From the NCBI GenBank assembly GCA_015494485.1, contig WGBF01000250.1, forward strand, positions 1 through 17,501: 17,501 bases of DNA, read 5' to 3'. This document shows positions 1-12,000 of the stretch, piece by piece (within the stretch, counting starts at the first letter, position 1; each line of letters starts with the position of its first letter). This DNA is from a bacterium (GTDB lineage Bacteria; Calditrichota; Calditrichia; RBG-13-44-9; J042). The notes beneath the pieces are model-generated. The model had not been told where the DNA came from. It made no database searches and saw only the letters and a program-made list of their open reading frames with translations. The position numbers and the translations under genes are program-made.

Positions 1-3000
1 AATTTTACCGTTACCGATTCTCAAAGTAAATCGGCAACCTCCAATACGTTTACCATCAATGCCGGCGCCTTGAATCGATTAACGATCCGCAGTGACAATA
101 ACAATGGTGGCGTGGTGTTGTCCAATGTGGATAGTGTGATGACGGCCGATGATGCGTTGGTTCTGTATGCTGCCGGGTACGACCAGTATGGGAATTACAT
201 TGCAGATATTGATTCTGCGTCCTGGACGTCCACCGGCGGATTGCAGCCGGTTGTGAATGCCACCGGCCGACGCTTGATTTTTGAACCGACCACCAGTGAG
301 GTTACCGGAAAGATAATGGTTGAAATTACCGGAAATGCCGCCATTCAAAAAGATTCTACCGGAACCATTACAGTAAATGACGGTGCATTGCGCTTTTTGT
401 ACATTCAGACCAGCAGTGCCGATGGAGGCCCGCAACTGGGAGATTCCACCATTGCTGCCGGGGATACCATTGTGGCGTACGCCGTGGGGTACGATGCGGA
501 TCAAAATTATATCGGGCTCATCAACAGCACCTGGACCGGAAAGCCCACAGCTATTGTCAAATTTGATGGCGGTGTCAGTTCATTTACCGGAACAACGGCC
601 AATATTATTGGGGATAGTGCTGGCACCGGAACGGTTGAAATAACCAGTGTGAACAATTCAACTATTTCGGATGAATCCGGGGTAATTACGGTAAATGCCG
701 GAACGGCCAGTTACATTGTCATTCGCGATGGCGCCAATGGGGGCGGGAACCGTTACGACCAGCAAACATTAACCATTACTACCGATACAACGCTTACCCT
801 GTATGCTGCCCATTACGATGCCAATGGGAATTACGTGGGGGATTTGCCGGTAACCTGGGCCATTTCCAGCAGCGTGAATACCGTTCCTTCCGGAAGCAAT
901 GCGTATATTGTCTTTGAACCCCAGGTGGCTCCGGACAACTTTTTTATTTACACCACCTCAACTACCCTGACAAATGATTCAACCAACACTATTACCTTGA
1001 ATACCGGCGCTTTAAATAAAATTGTTATTCAGGATGCATCCGGCAGTGGAGGAAATGAAATTGATACCCTCACCTTAATCGCCGGTCAAACCCAGAGTGT
1101 GGTAGCCAGCGGTTATGATGCCAAAGACAACTACATTGCGGACCAATCATCCAATTGGTCTGCTATACCGGATTCTATTGGAACCTTTTTAACGGCAAAT
1201 CCCACTGCCACCAATACATTTAAGGCCCAAAAAGCAGGAAATACCGTTATCAAAGCAGTGTTGGCCTCGGGTTCCCTTTCGGATCAAACATCCACCATAA
1301 CGGTGAAGCCCGGGGCTCCTTCAACACTAACCAAGGTAGCTGAAACGGATAGCCAGAACGCTTCGCCGGGAACGGTGGTACCCCGCGACTTGGAGGTAGT
1401 GGTAAAAGATGCCAATGGAAATGCAGTTCCAAATATCACTGTAACTTGGAATCCTGTTGGAGGGGGGGCGGTAAATCCGGCACAATCCCAGACCAATGCC
1501 AACGGCATTGCCAAAACCACATGGACACTTCATACTACCACAACGACCGATTCTGTGAAAGCCTATATTGCAGCCTATACCACCACACCGGATACGGTAA
1601 CATTTTATGGGTTTCCCACCAGTACCAGTCCTGATACCCTGATCTATGCTTCTGCAACAACCGATAGCGGGGCTGTTCTGACTGCTTTGCAGGCATTTCG
1701 GGTGCGTGTGCTGGATAGCCTCAATAATCCGGTACCCAATACCAAGGTGAATTTCTCTGTAACCGATTGGCCGGATGGCGCCAGTGGGTACTCGCTTTCC
1801 GCGGATTCTGCATTTACGGATGCCAGCGGGTACGCCTCCACCACTCTGACTCTTGGAGACAAAGTCGGTAATTACCGCGTTAGCGCATTTGCCAATACAA
1901 CGCCCGGACGGCTGGATTTTACCGGTGTGGCCGATCAACCGGCAGCTGCCAATGCGATTACCGTTGTAGCGGGTGATGCGCAAACCGATACCGTTGGACA
2001 GGCGTTGCCCACACCGGTTAAGGTTCAGGTGGTTGATGCTTACGGCAATGCCATTGCCAATTACACCGTGGTGTTTGAGCCCATTAACGGTGGGAGTGTC
2101 TCCCCGGCTTCCACTACTTCCGATGCAAACGGTTATGCCACCACCACATGGACGCTGGGCACGACCATCGGTACCTACAAACTGGTGGCGAAAAACACCG
2201 CCGGTACCATTGTTTCGGATACCTTGACAGCCACGGCCATTTCCGATGCCCCGGCGCAGCTTCAGTTAATCAGTATTCGGGACATTTCCAGCGATTCCGT
2301 TACGGTGCTGGCTACAGAGGCAACTCCGTTTGTTGTGAAAGTGAATGACCAATATGGAAACCGGGTTCAGGACCAGTCGGTATCGTTTGCGGTAAAAAGC
2401 GGTAGTAACGCGGTGCTCACGCGTTCCACAGCAACGGCCGATAGCAATGGCGAAGTGAGCAATTCCGTTAAAGTGGATCCAGATCAAGACTCCACGGTGG
2501 TGAATGCCTTTATCGCTGGTGTGGATACGCTACCCATTCATTTTTACAAGCTCCAGTATGTCAGCAATTCGTTGTCGCCGGATATTGTTCGACTGGGTGC
2601 CACGGAAAACTTCCAGATTCAGGTGCGCAATCCGGGACCCCGTGCGGTATTACTGGATACCACCAATAGCTATCTGACGTTTACGGATGGTACAATCACT
2701 ATTTCTACCTACCTGTTACGTACCGATTCCATTCCAGGCGGCAATGCGCCCACTACCATTACGTATGACCCAGTTGTAATTGACAATCAACTGACGGTTG
2801 GACAATATACTCCCAAATTTGTCTTTGCCGGTCGGGGAACGGATACCCGGTTTCAGGGAAATCTGGAATCCGATCCCCAGGAGTTGCGGGTGTATACGGT
2901 GGAAATTGTAAGCGTAACCACCCCGGCAATTCAGGTGGAACGCGGCAATACCTTTGATGTAACCATGACGTTGCGGAATGCCGGGAACGTCACTGTTAAC

Positions 3001-6000
3001 TTAGATACCGCCAATACCCGCGTAGTGCTTAAGGATGGGGGCCAGACCTATTTGTTGCCCTTCCAGTATTTGAATGTGGTAACGAGTCTGGGACCGGATC
3101 AAACCGCATCCATGCAGTACCGGTTGACGGTTCCCACCAATTTCCCGTTGGGGAGTTTTCAGGTAAATGGGTACATGAATGGTACCATCGTGGAAAATGG
3201 ACAAAGTGTGTCCGACTCATCTGCAACAACACCGGATACCATTGATGTCATATCCGGGGCGTCGTTGGCTTATGTCAGCAATACCCTGAACCCGGTTCAG
3301 GTAACGCGTACCTTACCCTTTCAATTTCGCTTGAAATTGCAGAATTCCGGCCAGGCGGAGGTAACGCTGGATTCTTCCTTATCCTATATGGTGTTTGGTA
3401 GCGATACGTTTTATCTGGACCAGGACCAGGTAGTGAACGGAAATAGCACGGTAACGCTTACATTTCAAAACGATACCATTCGAAGTCTGGCTAGTGCGGC
3501 ACGGTATCCGGCGACCTTAATTCTTCATGGGATGGAAGGCCAGGCCGAATTTCGGGATACGTTGCAAAATTTCGATAGCGTACGGGTACAAAATCCCGTG
3601 GCGTTAACCTACACCCTGTTCAACACGGATTCTACCCAGGCCAGTCAGGGAGAATCCGGGGTACCGCTTACCCTGACCATTGAAAATACCGCCACTCTGG
3701 GGGCCACTGCCGTCATTCAATCATTTACGGACATCATCATAAAATCCGCCGATACCGTATATACCACAGCGGTTAGCCCGGCAGCAGGGGATTTCCCCAT
3801 TACCATCCCGGCGGGCAGTTCGCAGACGATTTCACTCCAGATGCGCTTTCATGATACCTTCCCCACAGGGGTTCAAAAATTATGGGGTTGGACATTCTAC
3901 GCCGATTCCAATGCTAATCAACGGTTTTCGTATCAGGATTCCACCACGCAAATTGATTCCATCCGCATCTTGAAGAAGACGGATGTGCAGATTCTGGCGG
4001 TTCAGGTGGTGGGGAATGACACCGTGAGCCAGGGACAGAGCGGGGTAACCTTTGACATGATTGTGGAAAATACCGGGGAGGTGGCCGCTACCGTGGGGGC
4101 CGATAGTGCGTATCTGTCTTTCAATAACCAGCACACGCTGGAGAGCGTTACCCCCTTCTTGCCCACAATTATTGCCGCCGGTAGACGGGATACCCTGCAA
4201 TTTAAGTACACCATCAATTCCAAAGCGGCTCTGGGTACCGACCCGGTTACCGGGCACCTGTTGTACCGGAATGCCCGGACACAGGCGCTAACATCCACCC
4301 AGTTAAGCAACGCCGATAGTATTTACATCGAGTCCGCTGCCGATACCAATTTGGTGACCATTAATTCGGTTACCGCGACCCGCTTTGAAGTAAACCGCGG
4401 GCAAACCAATATTGAAGCCCAGGTAAAACTTACCAATCTGGCCGAAGCCGATGCCCGCATCGATTCGTTGCACATTGTTTCTTCCAATGCCGGTATTCGT
4501 GATTCGTTGGCAACATCATTGGGTACGCTCCCCGGAAAAAGTTCAAAAGTGTATACGTTTTATCTGAGTGTTGCCAGTACGGCTGATACGGGTATTGCCG
4601 TGCTGGATGCCACCATGAAATTCACCGATTTGAATTCCGGGCAACAGTATGCGGATTCCGGTGCTGCTACCATTGACAGTCTGGATGTTCAGATTCCGGG
4701 CGCCCTGGAAGTAAAAGCCCTGGCGGTAAACAAAGATACGGTGAGCCGTGGACAGACCGGGGTCATTTTACAGGCTTTTGTGAAAAATACCGGTGAAGCC
4801 GACGTTACCGTAACGGATGCCACGCCAATTGTGTTCCCTTCCAGCACCGGATTTACCTTTACCCGCGTAGCGCCGGAGAATTTGCCCACCATTGCCGGAA
4901 ATGACAGCGTGAAGTTTCTGTACCAATTTAACGTGGGTAATGATGCCACACTGGGTGTGGATACGCTGAACCTACAGGTTACCGGTCAGGACAACAACGA
5001 CAGTCGTACGATTGGGCCGGTGGAGTCCTCAACACCGCAGACGTTGCTGGTACAAACGGCGGGTTCGCTGGTTATCGATAGTGTGCGGACGTTAACCACC
5101 ACGGCTTCGGTGGGACAAACCGGTATCCCCATGCGGGTCTATTTCCGCAATCCCGGCCAGGCCCTGGTGGATGTGTCTGATGTGAACCTCTACTTTAATG
5201 GCAGCCAGGATGGTTTCTTCCAGCAATTGGATTCTCTGGCTGCAGACCCCTTCACGGGAAGCAATATTGCCTACTTTACGGTGGAAGTCCTGAACAGTAC
5301 GGCCAGTGGCACCTATTCTTTAACCGCCACTGTCACCGGTCAGGAAACCAATCTTGAAACCACCGTCAGCGATAGTTCCGTGGCCAGTGAAGGCAACACC
5401 TTGACTGTTACCACTCCGGCTACTTTAAACCTTCTTTCGGTGAATGCCCGAAGCGCCACGTTTGATTTTGATTCGGTATCCATCGGTTCCCGGGGCGTTC
5501 CTGTGAAAGTACGCGTTAAGAATTCCGGCGAGGCCCCGTTGTTGCTGGATTCCCTGCGCCTGCAATTTTCCGGTGGAATTTTTAGCGGAACGGATACCGT
5601 ATTCTCTCCGGCACTGGAAATTGCGGCTGGTGGGGAAACGGTGGTCAACTTCTCCGTTACTGTGGATAATAATAATACCTCCCAGCGGGTAACGCTTAAT
5701 GCCTGGGGGAGTGGCCGGGATAAGAATTCGAATGCCCGCACCACAGATTCGGGAGCGGATACCACCGATTCCTGGCAAATGGTTACACCGGCTGATTTTG
5801 TCTACCAGAGTATTTCGCCATCCCAGGTGAGTAATGGCCAGGTGGTGGCATTTACGGTCACCCTTCAAAATGCTGGTGAAGCCAATACCCTGCTTCAGGC
5901 AGACAGCACCGCATTGATTTTTGGCACGGAAGTATTCCAGTTGGCGGCAGATACCCGGGTAAACGGAAACAGCACCCGGAACCTGCAATTCGTTGCGGGT

Positions 6001-9000
6001 ACCATCAATTTACCGGTGGGTACCAACAACGGTACGCTGGAAATCCGGAATTACCACGAAAACGGATTTAGCAAATCCACCAGCATTTCACCAATTCCCA
6101 TTACGGTGTACGATTCCGCCAAGGTAGACATTCAACAAATCAGTGCCGCAGACACCGTTTCGCAGGACCAGACCTTTGCCATCACTGTTACGGTCTTCAA
6201 CAACGGTGCCAACAATGCGGATGGACTTGTGGACTCTTTGGTCATCCCGGAATTTGGGATTCACCGGTATGTTGGGGAGACGGTGAGTGCCAATACCTCC
6301 CTGGTTCTGCCAACGGTGAGTACCGTGTTAGATACTTCGTATTCCGGAACCGTTCCCTATACAGTTCAGGTGAAATGGCGGGATGTGAATATAAATCGCC
6401 CGAATACCACGGATTCCCTCCGCCAGGTGGTGGTGCTGAAAAAAGCCGCTTTTGACATCGTCAATGTGGTACGTCCGGATACGGTGCTTACGGGGCAAAC
6501 GGTAGATTCTGTTCGGGTGGATGTGACAAATACCGGGGAGTCCTGGGCGGTAATTACCAAAGAAGAGTTTTTCGAAGAAATTGGTGTCTACACTATTACC
6601 GCGCAACACAGCATTACCGCTATTGCGCCGGGAGATACCGCCCGGTTGTATTACCAGTTTGTGGTTGATTCCAATTCCGCCACGGGTGTGGACTCCGTGG
6701 ACTATCGCATCACAGGTAAGGATTCTTTGAGTCAATTGGATATTGTTCGTCAGAAAACGCCTGCTTTTTCCTGGCAGATTCTGTCAGCGCCCACATTGTC
6801 CATTGCATCCGTTTCCCCTGCCCAAAGTTTCGTCAGCCGGGGGCAAAGCGGTATTCCGGTGGAAACGGTCATTCGCAATGGGGGCGGAACAGCGGTTCGG
6901 TTGGACACCGTGCGCTTAACATTTACCAATGGCGATTCCAATTACTCCGGATTTGTTCGATCCGGGGTGGGTAAAGTTGTTGCACCCGGGGATACCGCCG
7001 TTGTTGTGGTGTATCCGTCGGTTTCTACCACTGCAACCCTGGGTACGGACGTCCTGGGAGCTGTGGTGGTCGGCCGCGAAACGGTGAACAGCACAACCGT
7101 TTCTGCCAGTGGGGCAGATAGTCCCGGAAGCTGGACGGTTCAACAACGTCCGCAGTTGCAATACAATTCGTTTGCCGTGAATACCGATACCGCCAGCACC
7201 GGACAGACGGAAATTCTGGTAACCCTGGAACTTCAGAACGGGGACGGTTCCACGCCCACTGCAGAAGCACGGGTAGATAGTGTGGTTCTGCTTGCAAACA
7301 ACATTGCCCATGACTCGGCGAATTTCCGGATTGAACAATTGTTTACCACGCCTTTTACGTTGAGCAACGGAGAAAAAACCACCCTGACGTACAAACTGGC
7401 AGTTCAGGATACCGCCCGGAGCAACACGTACACATTTCGGGCAGTGACGTATTATCAGGACAGGAATGATAATCAGGCCAACTCGTTTGAAGACCTGACA
7501 GCAACAGATGACCTGACGGTGGTACAAAAAGCCCGCTTGAACCTGACCACATTAACCATTACGCCCGATACCGCTGCCGTTGGCCAGGAAGGTGTGGAGT
7601 ACCGCTTTACTGTAACCAATACGGGCGAAGCAGCGGCGGACATTTTGAGCAACACGCTGGATTTTTATGTGAATGATCAATTCACGGCAACGTTGACCAG
7701 CCCGTCCTTGCCGTATCGGTTAAGCGGTGGCCAATCGGTGGATCTGATTTATGATGTAAACGTCCCCAATACCATTTCGTTGGCTCAATATCAGGATACC
7801 CTTATTTACACCGGCGCTACGGTTCGGGGCCAGGATGTTTATTCCGAAGTATCCCTGCAGCATCAGGCGGATTCCCTGAATTTCCTGACGGTGGTGAATC
7901 CCCCTGATAATGAGTTTGTGGAACTGGGCCCCAAAACCATTTTTGACAGCGGGGATACCGTGGCGTTTACGGTTACGGTCACCAATATTGGCGGTAGCGT
8001 GGTGTATTTAAACAGCAATACCACGCTGGAAATACCCTCTGAGCCCGTTATGAGCACACCGATTGACACGGTGCTGTCGGATATGGTCATTGCACCGGCA
8101 GAAACCACCACGTTGGTTTTTCAGCCGCTGGTGCTTACTCAAACGGGAGAATATGTGCCGGTGGCCAAATTGCGGGGAACTGCCAACGCAGTAGCCTATG
8201 CGGAAGATATTAAAACAGCTGTGATTAATATTGGTGGAAATGTTTCCATTACCGAGGTGCAAACCACACCCGATGAAGTGGTCCCCGGACAAAAAGATGT
8301 AAATGTGTACGTTCGGGTAACCAATGCCGGGCCACCGTTACAAATCGATTCCGCCGGCACAAAGCTGGACTTTCGGTATGTGGATACCGGAGAAATTTTC
8401 TTCCCGCCAAACCGCCGTGTGGATGGGCTGGACAGTCTCCAGACCACCCCGGACGGCACCTTCGAAACGTTGCACTGGTTATTTGATGTGCCCGATGATG
8501 CCCGCACCGGTCGGGTAACGGTAAAAGCCATTATCAGCTTCAATAACGGAACGCTGGTAAAAACGTCCATTTTACCGGATACGTTTCTGATAAAATCCGG
8601 GGTTTTGCTATCTTATAAAAACAACAGTATCGATCCCGACAGCGTGGTACCCGGTGAACCGGTGTCCTTTACGGTTGTCATCGATAACAGCGGCAACACG
8701 GATTTAATTGTCAATCCGGACAGTTCCTACTTAACCTTTACCGATGGCACCAACGTATTCCGGGCCAATGTGGATGGAAATATTACCATTCGTGGTACCA
8801 GCACCACTACCCCCCGTTCCAATACGGTGCCGTTTGTGGCGGATACCATTCCGGAACAAATGCAAAGCGATCGCCTGTATCCCATTACCATTGTCATGCA
8901 CGGGCTTCTTCCCAACGATCAGCCCTTTGAAGGAGATACATTGACAGCCAATGACCAGCTGACGGTACTTCCGGCTGCACTGGTCATGGTAGATTCCATT

Positions 9001-12000
9001 GATATCGTTCCCGCAACCGTAACCCGTGGCCAGAGTTTTGTGGAAATTCGGTATTACCTGCGAAATGCCGGAAAATCTCCGGCGCAGGTCAATCTGCTCA
9101 CCAGTACGTTTCAGGATTCTTCCGGGAATGATGTAAGCGACGAATGGATTACCGTGTACAATTCCCGCAATATGCCGTTCCAGATTGGCGCATCGGATAC
9201 CGCCCGGTTTGTGCGGCGCTTTAATGTTTCCGAAAACGCTACGCTGGGGAATGTTTACGCCGGATTGACAGGGAATTTCAATGATGTTCGGAAACCAGGG
9301 CAGGAGGTGGCGGTGGTTTCCGGCGTACGGGATTCGGTCCGCGTGCTGCGATTTTCCGATGTGTTTATCCGGGAACTGGCCCTTATCAATGCCCCCAATG
9401 CGCCTTACGTAAATTATGGACAGTTGGCAGCATTGCGGGTTACGCTGGCCAATGACGGGGATGATACCCTTTCCAGTGTGTACCTGCGTATTATGAAGGG
9501 GGATTCTGTTTTTCTGCGGGATACATTGCAGACCCTGCTGCCCAATCGGGATACGGAGGTGAGTTACCCCTTTACGGCTGATAGCACCAGCGAAACGTTA
9601 ATCTTCCGCGCCTTTATCGACAGTGCCTTTTCCGGCATTTCGGGAGAAAAGGTCGTTATTCAACAGCCGGAAGATAATGTGGAAAGTGTGGTGGTGCAGG
9701 CGCCCAGTAAGCTGCAACTGGTGGCAACTGCCAGCGACAGTTCGCTATCCCTGAACCAGGTGTTTGCTATCCGTTATCAAATTGACCGTCAGGGTGAAAG
9801 CGATTGGGGCAGTGGGTCGGTCGTGATTCGGTTGCCATCCAATTATGAATTAACGGCGGAAACACCCGATTCGGTACAAGCCATTGCAATGGCAGATGCC
9901 GCCGGTTTCTGGAAAGTACGGGCCGTGGGACTCACATCGAATGTGGTAAATGATAGCATTCACGTCGCCTTTAAAACTGTGCCCCAGGATTTGAATACCC
10001 AGAGTCCGGTGGCATTGACCAACGCAGAAACAGCGGTTCCGGTGCGAACCGATTCCTCCGCCGCCATTCTGGCCTATGTTTCCATTGCCTCTCCCGCCGG
10101 GGCGCAGGATGGCATATTATCCGCGGGACAACGGTTTGTGGTTCGGGATTCCGTCCTCTTTCTGGGCCAGATTGCCCCGGAAGGGAAATCGGCGGAACTC
10201 ATCGTACCGGATGGGTATGCGGTAGAAGGGGCGTCTGTAGTGAACATCAGCGGAAGCGGAACCCTCCGTATTGTGGAATGGACGGTGGTTGCGCCTGGAG
10301 TGGTTCGGGCCTCCGATACATTGCGGGTTATCAACCGGGGTCGGGATGAAAATACCTTGGAAGAACGGTCTTCCGAAGAAATTTTGATTGTGCAGGTGGT
10401 GGACGCAGCCAAACTGCAACTCCGTGCTGCCATTATTGCCCCGGAAGGCGCAAAAGACGGCGAGCTGTCCACCGGTCAAAAATTTGAATTGAATGTTCAA
10501 ACGACCAACGTAGGAACCGCCTCACTGGCAGCAGGGAGTAACAACACCATTCGTATTACCTTACCGCAAGGGTATTCATTCTGGGGCGATACCCTTGGCT
10601 CCAGACAAATAATGCTGGGTATTGGGGATACGACCCTGGCTGTCAGGGCCCCGGACAATCCGGTAAGCCTGAAAAACATTACCCTACAGGTGGTTTCACC
10701 GGCAGAGGATGAAAATACCGGTCAGCCGGTGGCGTTTGAGAATGAAGCCGTTTCCGTAACAGTTCGCACGGTACGGAACGCCTTGTTGCGAACCACCCTT
10801 TCCGGGGATACGACCCTTTCCGTGGGGCAAACCGGCTTACTGGTGGTGCGGGTGGAAAATGCAGGTGATGCTGCAGTTGTCCCCGATTCCGTGAAAATTA
10901 AAGTGACTTCCGGCAGCGGGGTGGCAATTAACGGGGCAACCTTCGCCTATGTGAAACTGGATGAAGAAAGCAAGAGCGGCAGTGCTGTTTTTGCCTTTCA
11001 GGGAATTCAGGATGTTGCGGCCGATTCCTTCGCTGTTACCATCATCGATAGTGCTGCACAGGATGCCAATAACAATTATCCGGATACGCTGGTGCAACGG
11101 GAAACGCCTGTGACGTACTGGAAATACCGCGTGGAGCCCCATGGTGCCATTCAGGCAACGCTGGGTATTGACAAACCCGTTGGGGCGCAGGATTCCGTGG
11201 TCTCCACCGGCCAGGTATTTACATTGAAGGGCGACATCGTATTTGAAGGCAGTGTGGCACCGGAAGACCGGCGGGTCGCGCTGGTATTTGACCCGACCAG
11301 CGGTTTTCAACTGCTGAGCGACAGTCTGGTTATTCTGGATAACAACAGCAATACCGTGTCGGTATTCTGGAATATTCTGGCGCCGCAGGATGTTGCCCAG
11401 ACCGCGGCCAGTGCTCCGCGCCGTGCACCAAAGAAATTACCAAATGCCAATCTGCCGGAAAAGAAAGCGCCGCCGAAAAAAGCCTTCAACGAAAGGGAAC
11501 CGGCGGGTGACCCGTTCCAGAGCGAAAAAGAAATGCAACCCAAACGCCTGAGTGCCGGCACTGTGGCAACGCCCAGCGCACCGGTACAGTTGACCACAAC
11601 GTCGTTTTCCATTGAAGTGCAGGCCCGGGAAAAGAACACTGGCGAATCCCTGCGGGTAACCAGTAATGCCATTCCCATTACACCGCAGCGTTCGGCACAA
11701 CTGAAAATTGTTGCCTTAACACCAGAAGTGCGTGTCGGGCGCTCCCAGGAATTTAGGATCGCCGTTGAGGTGCAAAATACCGGCGAAGCAGGTACTTCCG
11801 GCAATGGGGTATTGCAACTGGAGCCCGGCTTCATGAAGCTTGCCCATGGGGAAAGCGTAGAAAAGTCATTCACTCTGGAGAACCAGAAATCGGTAGTGGT
11901 CTCCTGGAATCTGGTGGCACCCGATTCCAATGTCAGCCAATTGATGCGCGTCTTCTTTAAAACAGTTCCGGCAGATGAGAATACCGGAGAAGCGGCTGCG

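Noticed and set aside
70..72. TTG at 70 as the start of the giant gene
   Set aside because: The frame is open to base 1 and the residues before it continue a normal repeat strand (FTINAGA), so the TTG is internal.
1327..1983. 218-codon open frame on the minus strand
   Set aside because: It lies wholly inside the giant plus-strand gene. The translation is rich in Gly, Arg, Ile, His and Cys and resembles no family; it is a reverse-strand shadow of repetitive Thr/Val/Asp codons.
6916..7527. 203-codon minus-strand open frame
   Set aside because: Same reason: fully antisense to the CARDB-like repeats, biased composition, no recognisable domain.
11307..11930. 207-codon minus-strand open frame
   Set aside because: Antisense to the basic-linker region and neighbouring repeats; Ser/Phe/Cys-rich with no domain pattern.
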